DNA of 64,000 nt. It comes from an uncultured Holophagaceae bacterium. GTDB lineage: Bacteria > Acidobacteriota > Holophagae > Holophagales > Holophagaceae. Positions 40,171 to 47,815 of this stretch are shown here, in pieces. Under the pieces are notes generated by a model. That model had not been told where the DNA came from and ran no database searches. It saw nothing but the letters and a program-made list of their open reading frames with translations. How positions within the stretch are numbered: the stretch's first letter is position 1; every line of letters starts with the position of its first letter. Location of the stretch: assembly GCA_903937385.1 (NCBI GenBank), contig CAIZZF010000020.1, positions 62,001 through 126,000 on the forward strand. Direction: 5' to 3'. Position numbers and translations under genes: made by a program.

Positions 40171-40188
40171 ATTCAACAGGTGTTGAAT
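40171..40188. promoter_or_regulatory. Palindromic TetR operator
   Basis: ATTCAACAGGTGTTGAAT is built from perfect 8-nt arms ATTCAACA/TGTTGAAT around GG, 10 bp upstream of the tetR start. Size and placement fit autorepression of the exporter operon. Confidence 0.75.
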
Positions 40189-40242
40189 ACTGGTTCCTCC
40201 AAGCGCAGAGCGCAAGGGCTATTTCACTTTCAGTTCAGGTTG

Positions 40243-40293
40243 CTCAGGAATAGCAGAAGGCCCCCGCGACGGGGGCCTTCTGCTATTCCTGAG
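40243..40293. terminator. Perfect 24-bp stem, 3-nt loop hairpin downstream of rpoZ
   Basis: The arms at 40243-40266 and 40270-40293 are exact reverse complements, with loop CGA. It begins 5 bp past the rpoZ stop. No U-run follows on either strand, so it may be a bidirectional barrier or mRNA-stabilising stem rather than a classical intrinsic terminator. Confidence 0.7.
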
Positions 40294-40298
40294 TGGGA

Positions 40299-40583
40299 CT
40301 ACTCGCTGGAGATAGGCACAACCACGGTGTCGTCGAGGGGGATGACTTCCGCTTCCTCAAAGGCAATGCGGTTCTCTTCGACCTCGGCGACGGCGACCTG
40401 ACCCCAGAAGGAGGCCAGCTTGGGCGCATCCTGGGCCTGGCCGTGCTTGTTCACGGGGACGACCACCTCGACCTTGGGGAAGGCACCGCGCTGCAGCTGC
40501 TCGCAGCGCTTGCCCGCCACGACGACAAAGCGGTACTTGTTGGCGATCTCATCCGGGACACGAACAATGGTGCGCTGGGTCAT
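40299..40583 (-). CDS. rpoZ: RNA polymerase omega subunit
   Basis: A 94-residue protein. IANKYRFVVVAGKRCEQLQR matches the omega core, usually N-R-F-x-L-V-x-x-A-x-R-A-x-Q-L. It is followed by KLASFWGQVAVAEVEENRIA, corresponding to the K-P-x3-A-x-x-E-I segment. Omega helps assemble beta-prime into RNA polymerase. Adjacency to coaBC is common in bacteria and supports the call. It is transcribed away from coaBC from a well-formed promoter with a ribosome site GGAG 6-9 bases before the start. Confidence 0.87.
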   Translation of the reverse strand: MTQRTIVRVPDEIANKYRFVVVAGKRCEQLQRGAFPKVEVVVPVNKHGQAQDAPKLASFWGQVAVAEVEENRIAFEEAEVIPLDDTVVVPISSE

Positions 40584-40601
40584 GGGCTCTCCGAACCAGG
40601 A

Positions 40602-40630
40602 AGCATAACACCGGTTCGGGGTTCAATCAA
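40602..40630 (-). promoter_or_regulatory. Sigma-70 promoter of rpoZ
   Basis: On the minus strand TTGATT (40630-40625), a 17-nt spacer and TATGCT (40607-40602) form a good housekeeping promoter. The predicted start near 40595 leaves a leader of about 12 nt. Confidence 0.65.
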
Positions 40631-40670
40631 TGCGTCTGGAGTAGGATGGAGGCTCCCGGGAGCCCGACCC

Positions 40671-41879
40671 ATGCAGATCATCCTCGGCATTACCGGCGGC
40701 GTGGCCGCGTACAAGTCCGCTGAGCTGGCCCGCTTGCTGGTCAATCAGGGGCACCGTGTGCGCTGCATCCTCACCGAGGCCGGGGCCCGGTTCATCACCC
40801 CGCTGACCCTCAGCAGCCTGACTGGCGAGCCCTGCTACGGTGCCAACCCCGATCAGGGCGAGTGGCGCGCAAACCCCGGCGTCGAACACATCGAGCTGGC
40901 CCGCTGGGCAGACCTGGTGGCTGTGGTGCCGGCCACCGCGAACAGCCTGGGGAAGACCGCCAACGGCCTGGCCTCGGACCTGCTGAGCACGGTGTTGCTG
41001 GCCACTCGCGCCCCGGTGCTCTGGGCCCCGGCCATGAACACGGGCATGTGGGAGCATCCGGCCGTGCAGGCCAACCTGGCCCGCCTGAAGTCCTTCGGCC
41101 ATGCGGTGGTGGAGCCGGGCTCGGGGCTCCTGGCCTGCGGCGAGGAAGGGGCGGGCAAGCTGGCGGAGGTCGCGGTCATCGCCGAGGCCATCCAGATGCA
41201 CGCGGCCCCGAAGCTGCGCTGCCTGGCGGGTCGGCGAGTGGTCATCACCTCGGGCCCGACCCGGGAGGACCTGGATCCGGTGCGCCTGCTCACCAACCGC
41301 AGCACCGGGGCCATGGGCGTAGAGCTGGCCCGGGCCTTCCGGGACGCGGGCGCCAGCGTGCAGCTGGTGCTGGGCGGCGACCTGCCCGCTCCCTGGGGCG
41401 TCGAGACCATCCGGGTGCGCAGCGCCGAGCAGATGCTCGCGGCCTGCCAGGCCCGCTGGGCGGATGCGGACGGCCTGGTGGCCGCTGCCGCCGTGGCCGA
41501 TCAGCGGCCCGAGCAGACTGCCGCCGAGAAGGCCAAGAAGGGCGAAGGTCCCGAGACCGTCGTTCTCGTCCGGACGCCGGACATCCTGGCGACCCTCGCT
41601 GCCGTCCGCCGCCCTGACCAGTGGGTGATCGGCTTCGCGGCGGAGAGCCAGCACCACCTGGAGCATGCGGCCGCCAAGCTCCAGAAGAAGGGCCTCGATG
41701 CGGTGCTGGTGAACGATGTGCAGGCCGGCCGGGCCTTCGGACCCCAGGCCAACACCCTGACCCCGATCACCCCCCAGGGCGCGCACCACCCGCTGGGACC
41801 GCTGCCAAAAGATCAGCTCGCGCGGGCCGTGGTGCACTGGTGGAACCAGCGCCTCGAGGCCATGGACAGCGGCCGGTAG
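40671..41879 (+). CDS. coaBC: Bifunctional phosphopantothenoylcysteine decarboxylase / phosphopantothenate--cysteine ligase
   Basis: A 402-residue fusion. The CoaC half has ILGITGGVAAYKSAELARLL, the catalytic histidine region VEHIELARWADL, VVPATANSLGKTANGLASDL and LWAPAMNTGMWEHPA. The CoaB half starts near residue 190 with RRVVITSGPTREDLDPVRLL and TNRSTGAMGVELARAFRDAG, and includes the AAEKAKKGEG lysine motif. It makes 4'-phosphopantetheine in coenzyme A synthesis. ATG 40671 follows GGGAG by about 8 bases. It is divergent from rpoZ. Confidence 0.97.
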   Translation: MQIILGITGGVAAYKSAELARLLVNQGHRVRCILTEAGARFITPLTLSSLTGEPCYGANPDQGEWRANPGVEHIELARWADLVAVVPATANSLGKTANGLASDLLSTVLLATRAPVLWAPAMNTGMWEHPAVQANLARLKSFGHAVVEPGSGLLACGEEGAGKLAEVAVIAEAIQMHAAPKLRCLAGRRVVITSGPTREDLDPVRLLTNRSTGAMGVELARAFRDAGASVQLVLGGDLPAPWGVETIRVRSAEQMLAACQARWADADGLVAAAAVADQRPEQTAAEKAKKGEGPETVVLVRTPDILATLAAVRRPDQWVIGFAAESQHHLEHAAAKLQKKGLDAVLVNDVQAGRAFGPQANTLTPITPQGAHHPLGPLPKDQLARAVVHWWNQRLEAMDSGR

Positions 41880-41882
41880 GAC

Positions 41883-42332
41883 TCAGAGCCCGGGATCGAG
41901 CCAGGGCAGGACCTCGCTGGGCCGACCGGCGACGTTGCCCAGGCGCACGGCCACGAGAACGAGCCAGCCCTGGGGCCGCCGGAGCGAGCCGAGGTCCAGC
42001 AGGAAGGTCTCGCCAGGTCCGGGCAGGTCCGGTCGGCGCCGCTCCAGCACCACCTCGCCCCGGGTGAAGACATCCTCGGAGGTGGGCTTGGTCAAGCCGA
42101 GGGGCAGGTAGATCACCCGCACCAGCTCCACGCCGACCAGGGTATCGCCGGCCACATCCTTGGCGGGCACCACCACGCGGGCCTTGCGGAGGCCTTCGAG
42201 GCGGACCTGCACGGGCAGCGCCGCCGCCCGGGGCCGGGGCAGTGGGTCACCCCGCCGGCCGCAGGCCAGGCCAAGAAGGCAAATGGTGAAGATGACGAGG
42301 GGGTTTGCTAGGCTGAAGGAACGCATTGCCAT
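41883..42332 (-). CDS. Predicted lipoprotein, LptM-like N-terminus
   Basis: A 149-residue protein with signal peptide and lipobox LLGLAC (Cys24), followed by GRRGDPLPRP, which recalls the short CG-x-G-PL motif of LptM/YifL-type lipoproteins. The remaining ~110 residues (VQVRLEGLRKARVVVPAKDV, LRRPQGWLVLVAVRLGNVAG) look like one beta-sandwich domain of unknown family, possibly fibronectin-III-like. It converges on coaBC with a 3-bp gap and is divergent from the carboxylase gene. ATG 42326 is an alternative start. Function unknown. Confidence 0.7.
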   Translation of the reverse strand: MAMRSFSLANPLVIFTICLLGLACGRRGDPLPRPRAAALPVQVRLEGLRKARVVVPAKDVAGDTLVGVELVRVIYLPLGLTKPTSEDVFTRGEVVLERRRPDLPGPGETFLLDLGSLRRPQGWLVLVAVRLGNVAGRPSEVLPWLDPGL

Positions 42333-42360
42333 CCATCATGCCTGAATCCGAGGTCCACCT

Positions 42361-43854
42361 ATGCCTGTGACCAAGATCCTGATTGCCAACCGGGGTGAGA
42401 TCGCCTGCCGGGTCATCCGCACCTGCCGGGAGATGGGCATCCCTACCGTCGCGGTGTTCTCGGAGGTCGATCGCGGTGCGCTCCACGTGCGCATGGCGGA
42501 TGAGGCCTACTGCATCGGCCCTGCCCCGGCCCGGGAGAGCTACCTGGTTTTGGAGAAGATCATCGATGTCTGCCGTCGCAGCGGCGCGGACGCGGTGCAC
42601 CCCGGCTACGGCTTCCTGTCCGAGAACGCCGAGGCGGCGCGGGCCTTCGCCGCTGCGGGCATCACCTTCATCGGCCCCCGGCCCGAGTCCATCGAGAGCA
42701 TGGGTTCCAAGACGGCCGCCCGCGTGGTGGCCATCGAGGCGGGCTGCCCCGTGGTGCCGGGCATCCAGGAGACCATGGCGGACGAAGCCCTGCTGGAAGC
42801 CTCGCTGAAGATCGGCTTCCCCGTGATGCTCAAGGCGGCCATGGGCGGCGGCGGCAAGGGCATGCGGCTGGTGCACAATCCCGAGGAGTTCACCTCGTCG
42901 CTGGCGCGGGCCCGGGGCGAGGCCCTGTCCTCCTTCGGCGATGACAGCGTCTATGTCGAGAAGGCCATCGTCCAGCCCCGGCACATCGAGATCCAGATCT
43001 TCGGGGACACCCACGGCAACCACGTCTACCTGCACGAGCGGGAGTGCTCCGTGCAGCGGCGCCACCAGAAGGTGATCGAGGAGGCCCCCAGCCCCCACGT
43101 GACCCCTGAGATGCGCAAGGCCATGGGCGAGGCGGCGCTCAAGGTCGCCAAGGCCGTGAACTATGTCGGCGCCGGCACCGTCGAATTCCTGGCGGACATT
43201 CATCGCAACTTCTACTTCCTGGAGCTGAACACCCGCCTGCAGGTGGAGCACCCGGTCACCGAGTGGATCACGGGCCTGGACCTGGTGAAGTGGCAGATCC
43301 AGGTGGCGCGCGGCGAGAAGCTGCCCATGACCCAGGAGGAGATCCCCCTCAATGGCTGGTCCATCGAGTGCCGGGTCTACGCTGAGGATCCCGACCGGAA
43401 CTTCATGCCCAGCCCCGGGAAGATCACCTTCCTCCGCACGCCCAGTGGTCGCAATGTTCGCGATGACGGCGGGGTCTACGAGGGCGCCGAAGTCCCCATG
43501 TTCTACGACCCTATGATCAGCAAGCTGAGCACCTGGGGGCCCACCCGCATCGAGGCCATCGAGCGCATGCGCGCCGCCCTTGGCGAGTACCGTATCGGCG
43601 GCATCCGCCACAACATCGCCTTCCATGAGGCGCTGATGGAGCACGGCCCCTTCCGTGAGGGCGCCCTGCACACGGGCATGCTCGACCAGCCCTTCTGGAA
43701 GAAGACCGGGCACGGTCCCGACCTGAAATTCGCCGTGGCCGCGGCGATGCTGCACGAGCTCGAGTCCGAGCAGCGCCGGGCCGCCCAGCCCGCCGCCAAT
43801 GGCGACGGCAAGCCGGATGTCTGGAAGCAATGGGGCCGGTTCAACCGGTTGTAG
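42361..43854 (+). CDS. Biotin carboxylase subunit of an acyl-CoA carboxylase
   Basis: A 497-residue protein with the biotin-carboxylase fold throughout: KILIANRGEIACRVIRTCRE, VHPGYGFLSENAEAARAFAA, MLKAAMGGGGKGMRLVHNPE (ATP-grasp glycine loop), ERECSVQRRHQKVIEEAPSP, FYFLELNTRLQVEHPVTEWI and the C-terminal YDPMISKLSTWGPTR. It carboxylates biotin on the carrier protein encoded next. Sequence style (YDPMISKL, RIGGIRHNI) is closer to propionyl-/methylcrotonyl-CoA or geranyl-CoA carboxylase alpha chains than to classical AccC. No carboxyltransferase gene is in the window. Confidence 0.93.
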   Translation: MPVTKILIANRGEIACRVIRTCREMGIPTVAVFSEVDRGALHVRMADEAYCIGPAPARESYLVLEKIIDVCRRSGADAVHPGYGFLSENAEAARAFAAAGITFIGPRPESIESMGSKTAARVVAIEAGCPVVPGIQETMADEALLEASLKIGFPVMLKAAMGGGGKGMRLVHNPEEFTSSLARARGEALSSFGDDSVYVEKAIVQPRHIEIQIFGDTHGNHVYLHERECSVQRRHQKVIEEAPSPHVTPEMRKAMGEAALKVAKAVNYVGAGTVEFLADIHRNFYFLELNTRLQVEHPVTEWITGLDLVKWQIQVARGEKLPMTQEEIPLNGWSIECRVYAEDPDRNFMPSPGKITFLRTPSGRNVRDDGGVYEGAEVPMFYDPMISKLSTWGPTRIEAIERMRAALGEYRIGGIRHNIAFHEALMEHGPFREGALHTGMLDQPFWKKTGHGPDLKFAVAAAMLHELESEQRRAAQPAANGDGKPDVWKQWGRFNRL

Positions 43855-43869
43855 ATTTAGGAGAGAGAG

Positions 43870-43947
43870 ATGAGCATGCAGCAGGAGCGAAGGGCCACCG
43901 CGCCGCAGGTGCGGCCCGCAGGGTGCCGCACAGGAGGTGCGGCGTGA
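43870..43947 (+). CDS. Small coupled ORF (25 aa) between biotin carboxylase and carrier genes; leader-peptide candidate
   Basis: ATG 43870 has AGGAGAGAG immediately upstream. The frame runs 25 codons and ends in TGA overlapping the GTG start of the carrier gene (GTGA, 43944-43947). The peptide starts MSMQQERRAT and ends RPAGCRTGGAA. This matches the 50-residue ORF in the hemA-hemC spacer at both ends (QER; PAGC-x-TGGAA). No known family. Either a real leader peptide whose translation drives reinitiation, or a repeated DNA module. Confidence 0.5.
   Translation: MSMQQERRATAPQVRPAGCRTGGAA
43924..43944 (+). promoter_or_regulatory. Shine-Dalgarno hairpin of the biotin-carrier gene
   Basis: TGCCGCAC (43924-43931) and GTGCGGCG (43937-43944) pair over 8 nt, closing with one U-G pair, around loop AGGAG. 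Relative to 11168-11188 the fourth stem pair changes from G-C to C-G on both arms. The first base of the GTG start closes the stem. Confidence 0.6.
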
Positions 43948-44468
43948 AACGCACCCTGACGCTCGGCAAGGAAACCAAGGACGTGGAACTCATCCGCCTG
44001 GACGGCGTCACGACGCTGGTCTGGGAGGGCGAGAGCCACCCCGTGGACATCCAGGAAATGGAACCCGGCTGCTACTCGATCCTCATGGACTCGCGCTCGG
44101 TGGAGGTGCGCCTGGATCAGGCCAAGTCCCTGGATCCGGAGAGCCACGCCTACCGCGCCATGCTCTATGACGGCGCCTACGAGTTCGCCCTGGTGGATCC
44201 CCGCCGGGCCCTGCTGGGAGCTTCCGGTGGCGCGGGCGCCAGCGGCGGCATCCTGGCCTCACCCATGCCCGGCAAGGTGGTCAAGCTCCTCGTCGGCAAG
44301 GGCGACACGGTCCAGGAAGGCCAGACCCTCGTCGTCATGGAAGCCATGAAGATGCAGAACGAACTGAAGACCACCCTAGCTGGAACCGTGGCGACCGTGC
44401 ACGTCCAGGAGGGCGCCACCGTCGAGACGGGTGCGGCGCTTATCACCGTGGTGGCGCCCGAAGCCTGA
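43944..44468 (+). CDS. Biotin carboxyl carrier subunit of acyl-CoA carboxylase
   Basis: A 174-residue protein. The C-terminal ~75 residues are a biotinyl domain: ASPMPGKVVKLLVGKGDTVQ, EGQTLVVMEAMKMQNEL with the biotinylated Lys136, and TVATVHVQEGATVETGAALI. The N-terminal ~95 residues (VELIRLDGVTTLVWEGESHP) probably form the linker domain that docks carboxylase to transferase in propionyl-CoA-type enzymes. GTG 43944 is chosen because AGGAGG lies 7-12 bases upstream in a hairpin loop. It carries carboxyl groups from the subunit encoded upstream. Together the two genes equal one normal alpha chain that has been split. Confidence 0.92.
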   Translation: MKRTLTLGKETKDVELIRLDGVTTLVWEGESHPVDIQEMEPGCYSILMDSRSVEVRLDQAKSLDPESHAYRAMLYDGAYEFALVDPRRALLGASGGAGASGGILASPMPGKVVKLLVGKGDTVQEGQTLVVMEAMKMQNELKTTLAGTVATVHVQEGATVETGAALITVVAPEA

Positions 44469-44500
44469 ATTCAACCCACATCACCAAGGAAGGTCAGGCC

Positions 44501-44893
44501 ATGTCGCTGAAGGACGAGTTCAAGGCATTCATCATGAAGGGCAACGTGATCGACCTGGCGGTGGCCGTGGTCGTGGGCGGCGCCTTCGGCAAGATCGTCA
44601 CGGCCTTCGTGGACGGGATCGTGATGCCGCTGGTCAGTTACGTGCTCCCCGCGAACATCAAGTGGGAGGAGTGGGTCCTCGGCAAGTTCCGCATCGGCGC
44701 GGTGCTGGGGGCCACGGTCAACTTCCTGATCATCGCCCTGGTCATCTTCCTGGTGCTGGTGAAGCTGCTGGAGCGGGTCACCAAGAAGAAGGAAGAGGCC
44801 CCGGCGGCACCCACCACGAAGGACTGCCCCGCCTGCCTGGAGCCGGTGCCCCTCAAGGCCACCCGCTGCAAGCACTGCACCAGCCAGCTCTGA
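44501..44893 (+). CDS. mscL: Large-conductance mechanosensitive channel with C-terminal zinc ribbon
   Basis: A 130-residue protein. The N-terminal amphipathic helix and TM1 (KDEFKAFIMKGNVIDLAVAV) are classical MscL. TM2 spans about residues 70-92 (GATVNFLIIALVIFLVLVKL). After a KKKEE linker the C-terminus carries two C-x2-C pairs, Cys109/Cys112 and Cys123/Cys126 (CPACLEPVPLKATRCKHC), predicting a small zinc ribbon. The channel opens at high membrane tension to release solutes in osmotic downshock. A clear terminator follows. Confidence 0.95.
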   Translation: MSLKDEFKAFIMKGNVIDLAVAVVVGGAFGKIVTAFVDGIVMPLVSYVLPANIKWEEWVLGKFRIGAVLGATVNFLIIALVIFLVLVKLLERVTKKKEEAPAAPTTKDCPACLEPVPLKATRCKHCTSQL

Positions 44894-44913
44894 GCCGCGC
44901 CAGCCCTGTCCAG

Positions 44914-44936
44914 AAGGACCCGGTATCCGGGTCCTT
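44914..44936 (+). terminator. Rho-independent terminator after mscL
   Basis: AAGGACCCGG and CCGGGTCCTT are perfect 10-nt arms around TAT, followed by TCCCTTGT. It separates the carboxylase/mscL unit from ileS. Confidence 0.8.
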
Positions 44937-45022
44937 TCCCTTGTGATCGCAGGGGTTCCGTGGTGAACTGGAGGATCAACCCCGGGGCGCTTGGGTGCGC
45001 CCCCCGACGCACGAGGGCGCCG

Positions 45023-47815
45023 ATGAGCGAGCAAGCTCCGGTTAAGAAGTATTCGGTTTTTCTCCCGAAGACTGAATTCCCCATGAAGGCGGACCTGCCT
45101 CAGCGGGAGCCGAAGCGCCTGGAGCGCTGGAAGGCCGAGGGCCTCTACGCCCGCATCGAGGCGAAGCGGCGGGCCGACAACGCTGCCGGGAAAGGCAAGG
45201 GGCGCGAGGTCCTGCATGACGGCCCGCCCTATGCCAACGGTGCCATCCACATGGGGCACGCCCTCAACAAGATCCTCAAGGACGTGGTGGTCAAGTCCCG
45301 CTGGATGGAGGGCTATGAGTCGCCCTACGTGCCGGGCTGGGACTGCCACGGCCTGCCCATTGAGCACGCGGTCGAGAAGGACCTCGGCCCCAAGCGCCGG
45401 GAGCTGAGTCGCGCCGAGTTCCTGCAGCGCTGCCGCGTCTATGCCCAGAAGTGGATCGATACCCAGCGCACGGCCTTCCAGCGCCTGGGCGTGCTGGGTG
45501 CCTGGGAGCACCCCTACGTGACCATGGATCCCCTCTACGAGGCGGAGACCGTGCGGCACCTGGCCAAGCTCTTCGAGAGCGGCTCGGTCACCCGCAAGCT
45601 GAAGGTCGTGCACTGGAGCTATGGCGCCCGCACGGCCCTGGCCGAGGCCGAGGTGGAATACGCGGACAAGAGCAGCGCCGCCGTCACCGTGGCCTTCCCG
45701 GTGCCCGAGGCCGAGGCCCTGCGCATGGAACTGCCGACGCCCCTGCTGTTGCCTATCTGGACCACCACCCCCTGGACCCTGCCCAGCAACCTGGCCATCG
45801 CCATGCACCCGGACCTGGAATACGCCGTGGTGCGGGCCGAAGGACGGCACTTCGTGGTGGCCGTAAGTCTTTTGGAAGACTTCTCGAAGAAACTCGGCCA
45901 AACACTGCATACCGTTGAGATCAGGCGTGGCAAGGAGTTCCAGACTCTGGTGGCGAGGCACCCCTGGTTGGACCGCGACAGCCCCGTGCTGCTGGCGGAC
46001 TACGTCACCGCGGACACGGGCACGGGCCTGGTGCACACCGCCCCGGACCACGGCGTGGATGACTTCAACCTGGCCCACCACCTGGGCCTGCTCCAGCTGG
46101 TGGGTGCCGACGGGAAGTTCCTCCCGGCGGTGAACGACCCCGAGCTGGTCGGCAAGAACATCTTCGACTGCAACCCCCTGGTGGTGGAGCGCCTCCGCCG
46201 AGATGGATCGCTCCTCCACGACGAGATGCTGACCCACAGCTACCCGCACTGCTGGCGCACCCGAACGCCGATCTTCTTCCGCGCCACTGAGCAGTGGTTC
46301 ATCACCATGGACTCGGAACTGGCCGGGAAGGGCCGCACCCTGCGCGAGCTGGGCATCGAGGGCGTGGAGCAGACCCAGTGGGTGCCTGCCCAGGGTCAGA
46401 ACCGCATCCAGGCCATGATCGCGGGCCGGCCGGACTGGTGCATCAGCCGCCAGCGGGCCTGGGGCACCCCCATCACCGTGCTGCGCTGCGAAGCCTGCGG
46501 CGAGCCGCTGGTGCATGCCGACATTTTCGAGAAGGCCGCCGTGGCCATCGCGCAGGGTGGCATTGAAGCCTGGCCGGACCTGCCTGTGGAAGACCTGATG
46601 CCCCCGGGCGCCCAGTGTGCCTGCGGCTCCAGGACCTTCCTGAAGGAGACGGACATCCTGGATGTCTGGATCGACTCCGGCGTCAGCGCCTCGGTGGTGT
46701 GCGCAGCGCATCCTGAGCTGAACCGTGCCGACTACGGGAACTTCATCTACCTGGAGGGCTCGGACCAGCACCGGGGCTGGTTCCACAGCTCCCTGCTGTT
46801 CAACCTCGCCGCCACGGGCACCAAGCCCTATAAGCAGGTGGTCACCCACGGCTTCGTGCTGGACGGCAAGGGTCAGAAGATGTCCAAGAGCCTGGGCAAC
46901 GTCATCACGCCCGAGGAGATCCTCAAGACCCTCGGCGCCGACATCCTGCGCTGGTGGGCCGCCAGCTGCGACTACAGCGAGGACATCCGCATCTCCAGGG
47001 AAATCCTCGACCGCAGCGCCGATGCCTACCGCAAGATCCGCAACACCCTGCGCTTCCTGCTGGGGGCCCTGGCGGACTTCGATCCCGCCCGGGACGCGGT
47101 CGCTCCCGCCGACCTGGCTCCCCTGGACCGCTGGGTCCTGGACGCCTTCGCCCGCACCACCCAGGAAGCCCGGGACGCCTACACCCGGTTCGAGTTCCAC
47201 CGGGCCACCCAGGCCATTCATGGGTTCTGCCAGCTGGAGCTCTCGGGCCGCTACTTCGAGATCATCAAGGACCGCCTCTACTGCGACGCGCTCGATTCCG
47301 CCCGCCGCCGCAGCAGCCGGGCCACCTGCTGGGAGCTGGCCAAGGGCCTCTGCACCCTGCTGGCCCCGGTCATGAGCTTCACTGCCGACGAGGCCTGGGA
47401 GCACCTGCCGGGCTGCGAGGGCACCGTGCACGAGCAGCGCTTCCCAGAGCTGGCCGCCCCCGCGGTGGATTCCCGCTGGGAGAAGCTGTGGGAGGTCCGC
47501 GGCGCCGTCCAGGCCGCCATGGAGCCCCTGCGTGCCGCCAAGATCGTCGGCACCAGCCTCGACGCTGCGGTGGAGATCACCCTCAAGGACTCGACTGACT
47601 GGAGCCTGCTGGACAACCTGGGTGAGTCTCTCGATGACCTGCTCGTGGTTTCTTCCATCACTCGAATCGAAGATTCGAGTGCGGCGCTTGCCTCTGGCGT
47701 GACGGTGACCCCCCACGACGGTCCCAAGTGCCCCCGCTGCTGGAACCACAAGGGCGGGCAGGGCCAGGGCGAGGACGCGGCCCTCTGCGTGCGCTGCGCC
47801 TCCGTCGTGTCCTAG
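45023..47815 (+). CDS. ileS: Isoleucyl-tRNA synthetase
   Basis: A 930-residue class-I synthetase. The HIGH region is GPPYANGAIHMGHALNKILK and the KMSKS loop is GKGQKMSKSLGNVI. TTTPWTLPSNLAIA and DYVTADTGTGLVHTAPDHG mark the CP1 editing domain. The C-terminal zinc-binding segment is CPRCWNHKGG and CVRCASVV. It charges tRNA-Ile. ATG 45023 (MSEQAPVKK) is preferred over in-frame GTG 44960, whose extra 21 residues run through a GC-rich hairpin, GGGGCGC-TTGGGT-GCGCCCC. GAGGGC lies just upstream. It overlaps lspA by one base. Confidence 0.97.
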   Translation: MSEQAPVKKYSVFLPKTEFPMKADLPQREPKRLERWKAEGLYARIEAKRRADNAAGKGKGREVLHDGPPYANGAIHMGHALNKILKDVVVKSRWMEGYESPYVPGWDCHGLPIEHAVEKDLGPKRRELSRAEFLQRCRVYAQKWIDTQRTAFQRLGVLGAWEHPYVTMDPLYEAETVRHLAKLFESGSVTRKLKVVHWSYGARTALAEAEVEYADKSSAAVTVAFPVPEAEALRMELPTPLLLPIWTTTPWTLPSNLAIAMHPDLEYAVVRAEGRHFVVAVSLLEDFSKKLGQTLHTVEIRRGKEFQTLVARHPWLDRDSPVLLADYVTADTGTGLVHTAPDHGVDDFNLAHHLGLLQLVGADGKFLPAVNDPELVGKNIFDCNPLVVERLRRDGSLLHDEMLTHSYPHCWRTRTPIFFRATEQWFITMDSELAGKGRTLRELGIEGVEQTQWVPAQGQNRIQAMIAGRPDWCISRQRAWGTPITVLRCEACGEPLVHADIFEKAAVAIAQGGIEAWPDLPVEDLMPPGAQCACGSRTFLKETDILDVWIDSGVSASVVCAAHPELNRADYGNFIYLEGSDQHRGWFHSSLLFNLAATGTKPYKQVVTHGFVLDGKGQKMSKSLGNVITPEEILKTLGADILRWWAASCDYSEDIRISREILDRSADAYRKIRNTLRFLLGALADFDPARDAVAPADLAPLDRWVLDAFARTTQEARDAYTRFEFHRATQAIHGFCQLELSGRYFEIIKDRLYCDALDSARRRSSRATCWELAKGLCTLLAPVMSFTADEAWEHLPGCEGTVHEQRFPELAAPAVDSRWEKLWEVRGAVQAAMEPLRAAKIVGTSLDAAVEITLKDSTDWSLLDNLGESLDDLLVVSSITRIEDSSAALASGVTVTPHDGPKCPRCWNHKGGQGQGEDAALCVRCASVVS

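Noticed and set aside
44471..47749. A 1092-codon minus-strand frame opposite ileS and mscL
   Set aside because: Runs across two well-supported genes and a terminator; an antisense shadow.
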